A stretch of DNA of 64,000 bases. It comes from Spirochaetales bacterium (GTDB lineage Bacteria > Spirochaetota > Spirochaetia > Sphaerochaetales > Sphaerochaetaceae). Numbering within the stretch: position 1 is the first letter of the stretch; every line of letters begins with the position of its first letter. The position numbers and the translations under genes are program-made. Below are positions 6,820-15,460 of the stretch, in pieces. The notes below the pieces were generated by a model. The model was not told the origin of the DNA. It did no database searches and saw nothing but the letters and a program-made list of their open reading frames with translations. The stretch spans positions 1 to 64,000 of the forward strand of contig JAQYHB010000054.1 in the NCBI GenBank assembly GCA_028722305.1, written 5' to 3'.

Positions 6820-8733
6820 ATGATTATCGTATTGAACTCCAACATCACGGAAGAACAGAAGCATCATATCCGAAGTTTTCTCTCTTCGAAAGGGTACCAG
6901 GTCCACGAGATTGTCGGTACCGAGGAGACCGTCTTCGGCGCTGTCGGCCGAGCCACGGTCGACGTGCGGGAAGTAGAGATGCTTCCTGGAGTCGCCAAGG
7001 TCGTCCCGATCACCAAGCCCTACAAGCTTGCCAGCAGGGAACTGAAAAAAGAGGACACGATTGTCCAGGTTGGCAAGCATGTGACCATCGGTGGCGGGCG
7101 GATTGTCGTCATTGCCGGCCCCTGCGCGGTCGAGAGCAGGGAGCAGATCATGCGCATCGCCGGCGAGGTGCGCGAGGCGGGAGCGGTGATGCTTCGGGGC
7201 GGAGCCTTCAAGCCCCGTACCAGCCCATATGCCTTCCAAGGCTTGGGAGAAGAAGGACTGAAATACCTGAAAGAGGCTGGCGAGAGGTATGATATGCCGG
7301 TCACCAGCGAGATTGTCAGCCCGGATAGCGTGGAGATGATGAAGGACTACGTGGACATGTTCCAGATTGGCGCCAGGAACATGCAGAACTTCGAGCTGCT
7401 GAAAGCGGTCGGCAAGACCGGCATGCCGGTCCTGCTGAAGCGAGGCTTGTCGGCTACCATCGATGAATGGCTGATGGCTGCCGAATACCTGATGAGCAGC
7501 GGTACCGACCAGGTGGTGCTCTGCGAGCGGGGCATCCGCACCTTTGAGCGGGCAACCAGAAATACGTTGGATTGTTCCGCCATTCCCGTTGTGCAGAAAC
7601 TGACCCACCTCCCGGTCATCGGCGACCCGAGCCATGCCACCGGCATGCGCGACATGGTCAGCCCGATGTCGCTGGCCTTAATCGCTGGCGGGGCGAGTGG
7701 AGTGATTGTCGAGGTGCATGACCATCCGGAACAGGCTTTGAGCGATGGTCCGCAGTCCCTCTATCCCGAGCAATTCGAGAAGATGGTACGGGATATCGAG
7801 GCATTGGCGCCGGTAGTCGGCAAGAGCCTGGAACGGGTTCCCCGTAGCCATTTGGCAGTCTCAGCCGAAATCGCGGGCCAAGTGCCGGATATCAACCTGG
7901 ACCTCCCAATCGCCTTCCAGGGAGTGCACGGCGCTTTCAGCGAGCTGGCGGTCAGCCGGCTTTTTGGAGAGGCGGCAAAGACGTACCCCTGCAAGGAGTT
8001 CTTCGATGTCTTCAAGGCCGTGGATAGTGGCAAGGTCATCTACGGTGTCGTCCCGGTGGAGAATACCCTCGGTGGCACCGTCAATGGAACGATCGATCTT
8101 TTGACCCGATTCCCCAACATCCAGGTGGTGGGCGAGCAACAAATCCGGATCAACCATGACCTGATTGTTGTGCCAGGAGCCCAGCTTTCCGATATCAAGG
8201 AAGTCTACTCCCACCCGCAGGGACTTGCGCAGTGCGCGGATTTCCTAGCGAAATACCTGCCAGACGCGCGTCCCGTCTCCTTCTTCGACACTGCGGGAAG
8301 CGTGGAGTATATCGCACAGCAGGATGACAAGAGCAAGGCCGCGATTGCGGGCAAGCCGGCGGCCGAGTTCTACCACATGGAAATACTGAGGGAAGGTATC
8401 GAGACCAATCCGAAGAACTATACACGCTTCTACGTGATTTGCAGGCAGGAGCACGCGAGGGCCTTCCTTTCCAGCCACTCGCCGAACCGGACGGTCTTCT
8501 CCTTCACGGTCGGCGACCAGCCCGGTACCTTGCTGAAGGTGCTGAAGGTGCTTGAAGCCCATCGGATGAACATGAAGAAGCTGGAGAGTCGTCCGATTCC
8601 CGGCAAGCCTTGGGAATATTCCTTCGTTGTCGAATCCGAGATTCCTGGTGCCGAGGCTTTCCTTCAGGCGCGGGGAGAGTTGCGGGATGTCTGCGGAAAC
8701 TTGCAGTTCCACGGAACCTTCTTCGCGGAGTGA
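6820..8733 (+). CDS. Fused DAHP synthase - prephenate dehydratase
   Basis: This 637-residue protein joins the first enzyme of the shikimate pathway to the dedicated phenylalanine step. Residues 1-80 form a small regulatory-type domain. About 85-345 is an AroF-type DAHP synthase with AGPCAVES, RGGAFKPRTSPYAFQGLG, GARNMQNFELL and DPSHATG. About 360-545 is prephenate dehydratase with VPVENTLGGTVNGTIDLL and the catalytic NYTRF. The last 90 residues are an ACT domain with the phenylalanine-binding ESRP motif. I infer that phenylalanine could inhibit both activities through one ACT domain. No chorismate mutase domain is visible. ATG 6820 was chosen because the longer frame runs into nth and the conserved domain begins at MIIVLNS. 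Confidence 0.93.
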   Translation: MIIVLNSNITEEQKHHIRSFLSSKGYQVHEIVGTEETVFGAVGRATVDVREVEMLPGVAKVVPITKPYKLASRELKKEDTIVQVGKHVTIGGGRIVVIAGPCAVESREQIMRIAGEVREAGAVMLRGGAFKPRTSPYAFQGLGEEGLKYLKEAGERYDMPVTSEIVSPDSVEMMKDYVDMFQIGARNMQNFELLKAVGKTGMPVLLKRGLSATIDEWLMAAEYLMSSGTDQVVLCERGIRTFERATRNTLDCSAIPVVQKLTHLPVIGDPSHATGMRDMVSPMSLALIAGGASGVIVEVHDHPEQALSDGPQSLYPEQFEKMVRDIEALAPVVGKSLERVPRSHLAVSAEIAGQVPDINLDLPIAFQGVHGAFSELAVSRLFGEAAKTYPCKEFFDVFKAVDSGKVIYGVVPVENTLGGTVNGTIDLLTRFPNIQVVGEQQIRINHDLIVVPGAQLSDIKEVYSHPQGLAQCADFLAKYLPDARPVSFFDTAGSVEYIAQQDDKSKAAIAGKPAAEFYHMEILREGIETNPKNYTRFYVICRQEHARAFLSSHSPNRTVFSFTVGDQPGTLLKVLKVLEAHRMNMKKLESRPIPGKPWEYSFVVESEIPGAEAFLQARGELRDVCGNLQFHGTFFAE

Positions 8734-8740
8734 GTGAGCG

Positions 8741-9277
8741 ATGGGTGCGATTCATGCCTATACTCCGGTCAGGCTGGTCGTGGGGGTGCTCACCACCCAT
8801 GGCGAGTTGCACGACCAGGTGGTGAAGCTCTTGGGTGAATGCTATGGCCCGGTCCTGACGGAGAGCACCCATACCCCATTTTCCTTTACCGATTATTATG
8901 ATGAGGAGATGGGAGGAAAACCGGAACGATATTTCCTCGTTTTCCGAGACTTGATCGATCCTTCACGGCTTTCGGATATCAAGATCCACACCAACCAGGT
9001 GGAGGAAAGCTTCGCCACCGAACAGGGGCGGGTCGTCAATCTCGATCCAGGCCTGCTTTCTGCCGGCTCGCTTATCCTGGCGACAACGAAGAACCGCTCT
9101 CATCGCATTCCCTTGGAGAAAGGGATTTACGCAGAAACGACCCTAATTTACTACGGCCACCAGTTCAACGCCTTGCCTTGGACCTACGCTGACTACGGCA
9201 GCGCCTCCTTCAGGGAGTTGTTCAAGATGTACCGGGCCATGTACATGCGTCAGCTCAAAGAGGAACAGAAAGCCTGA
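8741..9277 (+). CDS. DUF4416 family protein
   Basis: This 178-residue soluble protein matches the DUF4416 family, which is common in spirochaetes and Thermotogae and has no assigned function. Recognisable parts are an N-terminal VRLVVGVLT strand, PFSFTDYYDEEMG, NLDPGLLSAGSLILATTK and SHRIPLEKGIYAETTLIY. It starts 7 bases after the DAHP synthase fusion and is probably co-transcribed with it. The family assignment is from memory of these motifs. Confidence 0.8.
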   Translation: MGAIHAYTPVRLVVGVLTTHGELHDQVVKLLGECYGPVLTESTHTPFSFTDYYDEEMGGKPERYFLVFRDLIDPSRLSDIKIHTNQVEESFATEQGRVVNLDPGLLSAGSLILATTKNRSHRIPLEKGIYAETTLIYYGHQFNALPWTYADYGSASFRELFKMYRAMYMRQLKEEQKA

Positions 9278-9297
9278 AGAAGCCGGTTCTATAGGGT

Positions 9298-10005
9298 ATG
9301 TGGCTTTTTCTCTGTTGTATCCTGTTTGTCTCTTCCTGTTCCCTTTCGCTCCGTCCCGAACGGAATGTGGAGGTTTCGCTTCCGACCTCCCATCCTTGGG
9401 AGGCGGCGGTCCATTATCCCATGTCCTACCGGGTGGTCACTTCTCGTGGAGAAGTAATCAGGCTCGAGCGAGGGCAACGCTCGACCACGGTGACGGCTCC
9501 CCGGGGTGAGACGGTCCTGGTCGCCGCCTATCCCTTGGATGGGCAGTACCCTTTCTCCGGGGTGATTGATGACCAGAGCGCCCATGTAAAGCTGACCCAG
9601 GAGCATAGCCGGTTGATCATGGGACTGCTGTCCGTCTGGGGCGAGCATGGTGATTCCCTGCGGTTCCTCTTCTGGCCTGGAGTGGAAGCATTGGTGGCTC
9701 CTTGCGCCGATACGCTTGACGTGGCAGGGACGATTGCCGCGTTGCTCAACGGCAACCTTCGGGAAGGTTCTGTGCCCCAAAGCGGCCTGACAACCTATCG
9801 GATTACTGCGTTGCCACAGGGAAGGTGGTACTCAGAGCGGGAGGGTGGGGGTTCTTTCTGGCACGACGGGACGGGAAGCGTGATTGTCAACCTGACCGAG
9901 GGACTGACCTGCTACTACTGCGTCGAGCGTGGCGTGACGCTTCGGCTGTTCGTCCAGGAAGGCAGGGTGGTGCAGACCCTCCAAGCGCTTCCCGCATGGT
10001 TCTAG
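9298..10005 (+). CDS. Predicted lipoprotein of unknown function
   Basis: The 235-residue product has a short hydrophobic N-terminus ending in a lipobox-like FVSSC (Cys14), so it is probably lipid-anchored outside the cytoplasm. The rest looks beta-rich with no catalytic motif I recognise. The gene begins 20 bases after DUF4416 and is followed by the serine dehydratase, which has its own promoter-like signal. Its role is unknown. Confidence 0.7.
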   Translation: MWLFLCCILFVSSCSLSLRPERNVEVSLPTSHPWEAAVHYPMSYRVVTSRGEVIRLERGQRSTTVTAPRGETVLVAAYPLDGQYPFSGVIDDQSAHVKLTQEHSRLIMGLLSVWGEHGDSLRFLFWPGVEALVAPCADTLDVAGTIAALLNGNLREGSVPQSGLTTYRITALPQGRWYSEREGGGSFWHDGTGSVIVNLTEGLTCYYCVERGVTLRLFVQEGRVVQTLQALPAWF

Positions 10006-10039
10006 TTTTTTTCTCAAGAAACGAGTACCATCGGTGGCT

Positions 10040-11254
10040 ATGGAATCCTTGCGTGAATTATACCGTATTGGACATGGTCCCTCCAGCAGCCATACGATGG
10101 GTCCCCGCGCCGCCGCCACCCATTTTCTGAGGATGTATCCTGACGCCGCGTCGTATCAGGCGGATTTGTTCGGTTCGCTCGCTGCGACAGGAAAAGGGCA
10201 CTTGACCGACGCGGCGATTCGTGAAGTGCTTTCGGGCCGAAAGGTCGAGATTTCCTGGTTCCCCGACGTGTTCAAGCCTTTCCATCCCAACGCGCTGACC
10301 ATGCATGCGCTTGACACCGATGGAAAAGAGGTTGCGAGCCAGACCTACTACAGCATCGGTGGCGGCAAGATCGTCATCGAGGGTCAGGAACAGGCAAAGG
10401 AGGATGATGTCTATCCTCTCGAGGTTTCCCACATGAAGCAGGTCCTCTCTCTCTGCGAGTCCGAGGGAATCCAGATCTGGGAATTCGCCCTGCGCTACGA
10501 ACCCCAGGGAATCATGGCTTACATGGCCCAGGTGTGGGACGTGATGAAATCAGCTATTCACCGTGGCTTGGAAGCCGAGGGAGTCCTTCCTGGTGGCCTG
10601 AAGCTGGCAAGAAAGGCCATGCAGTACCATGAGAAAGCGAACGAGCATAAGGGCTCGATTGGCTTGACAGCGGAGATTTTCAGCTACGCTCTGGCTGTCA
10701 GCGAGGAGAATGCCGCTGGTGGCGAGATTGTCACCGCCCCGACCTGTGGTTCCTGCGGAGTGCTCCCCGCCGTGCTGTACTATCTGCAACAGCAGAACCA
10801 TCTGCCGGAGTTGCGTATCCATCGTGCCCTGCTGACCGCAGGTGTGCTGGGCGATATCGTCAAGACCAACGGCTCGATCAGCGGCGCCGAGGTGGGCTGT
10901 CAGGGCGAGGTCGGCGTGGCCTGTTCCATGGCGGCCGCTGCCGCAACCTATTTGATGGGGGGGACTATCTATCAGATTGAGTATGCCGCGGAGATGAGCC
11001 TTGAGCACCATCTCGGGCTGACCTGCGACCCGATGTTGGGGCTGGTGCAGATTCCCTGCATCGAGCGCAACGCAATGGCCAGCGTGCGGGCGGTGGACAA
11101 CAGCGTCTTCGCCCTGCTCTCCGATGGCAGGCACCGGGTTTCCTTCGACAATATCATCGACGTGATGATGGAGACAGGGCAGGCGCTTCCCTCCCTGTAC
11201 CGCGAGACCAGCAGAGGAGGGCTTGCCAAGGTGCTGCCCACCATCAATCCCTGA
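10040..11254 (+). CDS. sdaA: L-serine dehydratase, iron-sulfur type, single chain
   Basis: The enzyme deaminates L-serine to pyruvate and ammonia. The N-terminal beta-type domain begins with [20 protein letters not shown]; the C-terminal alpha-type domain contains [14 protein letters not shown] and [16 protein letters not shown], whose cysteines bind the catalytic 4Fe-4S cluster. Both domains are in one 404-residue chain. The cluster is oxygen-sensitive, in keeping with an anaerobe. ATG 10040 is preferred over the in-frame GTG 10034 because a -10-like TACCAT at 10026-10031 puts the transcript start close to 10038. No Shine-Dalgarno is seen. It overlaps the convergent acetyltransferase by 11 bases. 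Confidence 0.93.
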   Translation: MESLRELYRIGHGPSSSHTMGPRAAATHFLRMYPDAASYQADLFGSLAATGKGHLTDAAIREVLSGRKVEISWFPDVFKPFHPNALTMHALDTDGKEVASQTYYSIGGGKIVIEGQEQAKEDDVYPLEVSHMKQVLSLCESEGIQIWEFALRYEPQGIMAYMAQVWDVMKSAIHRGLEAEGVLPGGLKLARKAMQYHEKANEHKGSIGLTAEIFSYALAVSEENAAGGEIVTAPTCGSCGVLPAVLYYLQQQNHLPELRIHRALLTAGVLGDIVKTNGSISGAEVGCQGEVGVACSMAAAAATYLMGGTIYQIEYAAEMSLEHHLGLTCDPMLGLVQIPCIERNAMASVRAVDNSVFALLSDGRHRVSFDNIIDVMMETGQALPSLYRETSRGGLAKVLPTINP

Positions 11255-11798
11255 ACTCCTCCCGCAGGATTCCATAGACCGCTGCGTCGACGATACCACG
11301 GTTGGACCAATCCGCCTTGCGGAGCGTCCCTTCATGGCGCATGCCGCATGTTTCCATCACCTTTCCCGAGTAGGGGTTTTCCGGGTCGTGCATCGCCTCG
11401 ACCCGTCCCGCCTCCAGGGTGGTGAAGGCGAAGGCGATGATGGCTTTCAGCGCCTCGCTGGTATAGCCTTGGTGCCAGAACCTGCTTCCGATGCAATAGC
11501 CGACCTGGACGGAACCGACCTTCTCGTTGATCTCGACAAAGCTGATCGTCCCGATCGGTTCCCCAAGGGCCTTGGGAATAATCGCCCATTGATAGAAGGA
11601 GGAATGCGCATAGTTCGTGACCCATTGGGAGATGATCGTTCGAGTGACCTCTTCATCCTGGTGGGTCGGCCATGTCAGGAATCTGGTCGTCAAAGGGTCT
11701 CCCGTCCAGTTTCGGAAGGATGCTTCGGCATCCTCGATGGTGAAACGTCGCAGGATCAGGCGTTCGGTGACAAGAATTTGGCTTCCGGCATGCTGCAT
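11244..11798 (-). CDS. GNAT acetyltransferase, RimJ/RimL-like
   Basis: The 184-residue protein has the layout of RimJ/RimL-type N-acetyltransferases: LVTERLILRRFTIEDAE at the N-terminus, VGYCIGSRFWHQGYTSEALKAI (acetyl-CoA binding) in the middle, and ENPYSGKVMETCGMRHEGTLR toward the end. It probably acetylates an amino group of a protein or small molecule. The substrate cannot be inferred. It ends inside the convergent serine dehydratase. Confidence 0.88.
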   Translation of the reverse strand: MQHAGSQILVTERLILRRFTIEDAEASFRNWTGDPLTTRFLTWPTHQDEEVTRTIISQWVTNYAHSSFYQWAIIPKALGEPIGTISFVEINEKVGSVQVGYCIGSRFWHQGYTSEALKAIIAFAFTTLEAGRVEAMHDPENPYSGKVMETCGMRHEGTLRKADWSNRGIVDAAVYGILREEFRD

Positions 11799-11881
11799 CT
11801 CTCAAGGGTATCTTCTTTTCGTTTCCCTGTACAGAAGAGGGAAGAACCCTGCTCCCAGGTCTTGTCGGACTCCGCTTTTCG

Positions 11882-11934
11882 TTGACGGGAAAAAGAAAGG
11901 AATATATCATTTCGATTGAAATATCTTTCGAAAC
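11882..11934 (+). promoter_or_regulatory. Promoter of the sugar kinase with candidate DeoR operator
   Basis: TTGACG at 11882-11887 and TATCAT at 11905-11910 are 17 bases apart. Directly downstream are two TTTCGA words in direct orientation, at 11910-11915 and 11926-11931; the second is part of a TTTCGAAA palindrome. TTTCG repeats resemble known DeoR-family (AgaR/UlaR-like) operators, and a DeoR gene lies next to the kinase. Confidence 0.5.
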
Positions 11935-11957
11935 AAAACAAATAGGTGAGGTGTCCC

Positions 11958-12905
11958 ATGGCATGTTTTCTCGCGCTGGATTCTGGTGGCACAAAGACGG
12001 AGGCGGTGCTGTTCGACGAGAACGGACATATGCTCTACAGGGGTATCACTCCAGGCGCGAACGCGATGGACATCGGCTATGACGAATGCTGCCGGCGGGT
12101 GGAACACGCCATCGCCCTGGCCACCCATGATGGGGCGATGCCGCTGGCATCCATCTATGCGGGGATTGCCGGTACCCAGCCGGCAGGTCCTGTCCTGGAA
12201 ACCTATCTCAGGGCGCATGTGCGCTCCGATTCGCTGCGCGTGGAGGATGATGGTCCGGCGATGATCAGCAGCATGCTGGGCCATCAAGACGGCTGTTGCG
12301 TGGTATGCGGTACCGGTTCGTCGCTCTTTGCCCGCATCGAGGGGAGGCCGGAATTGATCCATGTCGGGGGATGCGGGTACCTGATCGATACGGGAGGAAG
12401 TGGCTTCGAGCTGGGCCGGGATGTACTGAAGGCAGTCTTCCGGGCCGATGACGGGCGTGGGCCGGAGACGCTGCTGCTCGGTCTCTTCAAGCAGAAGTAT
12501 CCGCAAGGCCCCCGCAAAAGCATGATGGCCATCTATTCGGGAGGAAGGCCGTACATCGCCAAGTTTTCGGCGATGGCGTTCGAGGCGGTACAGGAAGGCG
12601 ACGAGGTTGCCCGTGCCATCATCGCCCATGGCGTGGAGAGCCTTGCCGAGCTTGTGTGGGCCGCTTCCCGGTATTTTCCCGGAACCTTTTCCGTGGTCCT
12701 CGGAGGCGGCGTATTCGCCCATCACCCCTCCTATGCAAAGGCTGTGGCGGAAAAAGCGCCTGGAAAGGCGCGCATGCTCATTGCAGATGTGCCCCCGGTA
12801 TATGGCGCGGCACGGGAGGCGCTCTTCGATGCTGGCGTTTCGGAGTCTCCCTCCTTCCGGGAGCAGTTTCTTGCGGAGTATGGGCTTTGGTGTTCCCGGG
12901 AATGA
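11958..12905 (+). CDS. BadF/BadG-type sugar kinase (N-acetylglucosamine kinase-like)
   Basis: This 315-residue ASKHA-fold ATPase probably phosphorylates an amino sugar in the cytoplasm. The phosphate-binding loop is LDSGGTKTEAVLFDENG at residues 5-21, the second is VCGTGSSLFAR, and an adenosine-site-like segment is GYLIDTGGSGFELGRDVL. The family includes human-type GlcNAc kinase and bacterial glucosamine kinases. ATG 11958 has AGGTGAGG just upstream and is preferred to an upstream GTG. Its position beside a DeoR regulator and sulfatases suggests it activates the desulfated sugar. The exact sugar is inferred, not shown. Confidence 0.87.
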   Translation: MACFLALDSGGTKTEAVLFDENGHMLYRGITPGANAMDIGYDECCRRVEHAIALATHDGAMPLASIYAGIAGTQPAGPVLETYLRAHVRSDSLRVEDDGPAMISSMLGHQDGCCVVCGTGSSLFARIEGRPELIHVGGCGYLIDTGGSGFELGRDVLKAVFRADDGRGPETLLLGLFKQKYPQGPRKSMMAIYSGGRPYIAKFSAMAFEAVQEGDEVARAIIAHGVESLAELVWAASRYFPGTFSVVLGGGVFAHHPSYAKAVAEKAPGKARMLIADVPPVYGAAREALFDAGVSESPSFREQFLAEYGLWCSRE

Positions 12906-12914
12906 GACAGCTGC

Positions 12915-13664
12915 TCAGAGGACTTCGACGCCCTGCTGCTTCAGGCGCTGGACAAGTTGCGGGTCAAGGTTTCCGTCGCTGACGATGGTGTTGATGTGCT
13001 TCGTCGGCATCGTCCATGGGGAACAGGCATAGTTGACCTTTGAGGAGTCCATCAGCATGACGACCTTCTCGGACCTGCTGATGATTTTCTCGACGATGGC
13101 GGCATGCATGTCCGTCAGGTAGGAGAACCCGAAATCGGGATGGAATGCCGGGGTGCCGAGAAAAGCCGTGTGGAAGTGGAGCGGATCGAGTTGCTCCAGC
13201 ACGGATTGCCCGAAGATGCGCTTGGTGGAAAGGTCAATTTCTCCTCCGAGCAGGACGACGTGGTTTCCCTCCTTGAGCGGGCAGACGCTTGCCGTGATGA
13301 GGCCGTCGGTGACGATGAACAGGGGAGAGACGTTCACCTGTCTGGCGAGCTCGACGCAGGTGGATCCACTGGCGATGAAGATGGAATTTCCCGGTTGGAT
13401 GAGCGCTGCGGCCTTTGCTCCGATGAGCGCCTTTTCCTTCTGGTGGAGGTTGGACCGCTGGGAGTAGTTGATCACTTGCGGCAGGCTCTTTGCACCGCCA
13501 TGGATGCGGATGATCTGGCGTTCCTTGTCAAGTTGCATCAGGTCCTTGCGGAGGGTGACGTCGGACAAGCCGGGAAAATAATGGCGGAGCTGGGGGAAAT
13601 TGATTTCTCCCAGCTGGTTGATGATGTCGAGAATGCCTTGCCGGCGGGTCTCTGTCTTCCGCAT
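12915..13664 (-). CDS. DeoR family transcriptional regulator
   Basis: The 249-residue protein has an N-terminal winged helix-turn-helix (RRQGILDIINQLGEI ... SDVTLRKDLMQLDKE) and a C-terminal sugar-phosphate sensing domain with GSTCVELARQ and FLGTPAFHPDFGF. DeoR proteins usually repress sugar genes until a phosphorylated sugar binds. Two upstream in-frame ATGs exist (13700, 13679), but only ATG 13664 has a good AGGAG site 6 bases before it. It is convergent with the kinase and upstream of the sulfatase on the same strand. TTTCG words at the kinase, sulfatase and binding-protein promoters are its likely targets. Confidence 0.92.
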   Translation of the reverse strand: MRKTETRRQGILDIINQLGEINFPQLRHYFPGLSDVTLRKDLMQLDKERQIIRIHGGAKSLPQVINYSQRSNLHQKEKALIGAKAAALIQPGNSIFIASGSTCVELARQVNVSPLFIVTDGLITASVCPLKEGNHVVLLGGEIDLSTKRIFGQSVLEQLDPLHFHTAFLGTPAFHPDFGFSYLTDMHAAIVEKIISRSEKVVMLMDSSKVNYACSPWTMPTKHINTIVSDGNLDPQLVQRLKQQGVEVL

Positions 13665-13755
13665 GTGTGCTCCTGCCATATTGCCGATATGCGCGTTCAT
13701 TGCGTATCCCCACTATACAAGAGTGCAGGGTTCCCCGCAAGGAAGAGTCCATGCA

Positions 13756-15183
13756 TCATCCCAGGTCGATGGTGTATCCGGGGGGAATGCATGCACGTTC
13801 TTGCTCGTGATAGAGCGGTTGGTCCATTCGTCCAGGGTAATGGGGCATTTGGGGCGCCGACTCGTACGTGATGCTTTCCCTCGTCTTGCTCACGTCCCTG
13901 TGGATGTAGCGTTCCAGCATGTGGCGCATGGCACTTTGCGCGGCATCATTGGCGTCATAGGAATCCTCCTTTTCCGGCAATGTGGCGAAATAGTGGTAGT
14001 TCCCGCTCTTTTGGCTCTTGACCAGCTTGCTTTTCCCGTCGGTGACCATATAGACGCCGTTGTTCCCGCATCCATACTGGGAGAAGACGCATGCATGTTG
14101 CCTCGTGCCGAACAGGTCGATTCCGTCGAAAGCTTCCGGATCATAGGGCACATCAGCCCAGGAGAGGAGGGTTGGAGCGAGGTCGACGAGCGAGCAAGGA
14201 TCGGCTCTTCGCTGTGGCTTTTTGCCGGGAATCCGCATGAGCAAGGGGACGTGGCTGGCACTTTCCACCATGACCCGCTTGCCCGTGTGCCGGTAGTCCC
14301 CCATCAGGTCGCCATGGTCACTGGAAAAGACGATCAAGGTGGAATCGTAGAGGTCTCTTTCCTTCAGGGTGGCGATGATGCGGCCAATCTGGTAATCCAC
14401 ATAGGAGACGCACGCGTAGTAGAAGTTCTTCATGCGGAGCACGTCCGTCATGCTCATCTCCAGACGCTTGCAGGAAGACCGGTCTCCGAACAGCTCCTCA
14501 TACTTGGATTGTTCCTGCTCCGTCGGGAGGATCGGCGCTGGCGGATCGGTCCGGTAGAGCTTCTGCCAGGGAGAAGGCGGGCAGAAGGGCGGGTGCGGGG
14601 CGATGAAGGAGGAAACGAGGAAGAACGGCTTTTCCTTTTCCTGTTGTTTCAGGAACGCGACGCTCTTGTCGCCGATCCAGGTGGTGGGATGGTCCTCGAT
14701 GGGGAGCTGGGAGATCTGGGGCACATAGTACATCTCGCTCCGCATGCCGAACAGGTCGAACACGCCGGGATGCTTGGCATGGACGGTGTTCGCATACTCG
14801 TCCTCGGATGTCGGAATCTCCTCCTGGGTATGCCGTTCGTCGAAACCCAACGTCCCATAGGAATCCCAGAGATGGTGCATCTTCCCGACGCAGCAGCTGG
14901 GATATCCTCCCTTGGTCAGCATGGCGTAGAACCCTTCTTCCTGCCAGACCTTCTCCTTGTTGTTGTTGTTGCACCCGGTTCGGGCCGGGTACTGGCCCGC
15001 CATCAAGGAAAGACGGGCCGGAACACAGACGGGACTGGGGGTGGTGCAGTGCGTGAAGACGACCGATTCCCGATACAGCGCATCCAGGTTGGGGGTCTGC
15101 ATGCATGGATTCCCCAGCGCAGAGATGGTGTCGTATCGCATCTGGTCCGTGAGAATAAGCAGGATGTGTTTGGGAGATGCCAT
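13756..15183 (-). CDS. Sulfatase, Cys-type, no signal peptide
   Basis: This 475-residue type I sulfatase hydrolyses sulfate esters. The maturation motif C-V-P-A-R-L-S-L-M-A-G begins at Cys53, which must become formylglycine. Metal ligands are recognisable in LTDQM near the N-terminus and in FSSDHGDLMGD. There is no signal peptide, so it should act in the cytoplasm on imported sulfated sugars. The frame is open further upstream, but ATG 15183 has AAGGA before it and begins the conserved strand. A promoter and TTTCGTTTCG operator lie upstream. No maturase (anSME or FGE) is present in the window. Confidence 0.93.
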   Translation of the reverse strand: MASPKHILLILTDQMRYDTISALGNPCMQTPNLDALYRESVVFTHCTTPSPVCVPARLSLMAGQYPARTGCNNNNKEKVWQEEGFYAMLTKGGYPSCCVGKMHHLWDSYGTLGFDERHTQEEIPTSEDEYANTVHAKHPGVFDLFGMRSEMYYVPQISQLPIEDHPTTWIGDKSVAFLKQQEKEKPFFLVSSFIAPHPPFCPPSPWQKLYRTDPPAPILPTEQEQSKYEELFGDRSSCKRLEMSMTDVLRMKNFYYACVSYVDYQIGRIIATLKERDLYDSTLIVFSSDHGDLMGDYRHTGKRVMVESASHVPLLMRIPGKKPQRRADPCSLVDLAPTLLSWADVPYDPEAFDGIDLFGTRQHACVFSQYGCGNNGVYMVTDGKSKLVKSQKSGNYHYFATLPEKEDSYDANDAAQSAMRHMLERYIHRDVSKTRESITYESAPQMPHYPGRMDQPLYHEQERACIPPGYTIDLG

Positions 15184-15202
15184 AGGCTTTTTTTCCTTAA
15201 AT

Positions 15203-15256
15203 GTTTCGTTTCGTAATTTATTGATTATCATACTCCCGGATTCGAGAATGAAGCAA
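15203..15256 (-). promoter_or_regulatory. Promoter and candidate DeoR operator of the first sulfatase
   Basis: On the minus strand TTGCTT (15256-15251) and TATGAT (15232-15227) are spaced 18 bases apart. Read on the plus strand, GTTTCGTTTCGTAA occupies 15203-15216, just downstream of the -10. This tandem TTTCG arrangement is close to operators of the AgaR/UlaR branch of DeoR regulators. Confidence 0.6.
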
Positions 15257-15367
15257 GTTTTTTTTGTTTGCATGTGTGCGTTTTGCAATTTATTTACAAT
15301 TTATTCATAGAATTATATGTTTATTCGTGCCATAGTTGCTTCGTCTTTGAAAAAGGCAAAATGCTCG

Positions 15368-15423
15368 TTGACAAATCAAAAAGTGCCACTAAAATGAGTA
15401 AAAGAGCAGTAAAGACTTTCGAT
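15368..15423 (+). promoter_or_regulatory. Promoter and candidate operator of the sugar-binding protein
   Basis: A perfect TTGACA at 15368-15373 and TAAAAT at 15390-15395 are 16 bases apart. CTTTCGAT at 15416-15423 follows and shares the TTTCGA word with the kinase promoter; it is extended by an overlapping TCGA-TCCGG-TCGA dyad. Confidence 0.55.
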
Positions 15424-15460
15424 CCGGTCGATTAAAAATGATGAAACAAAAGGAGTGACT

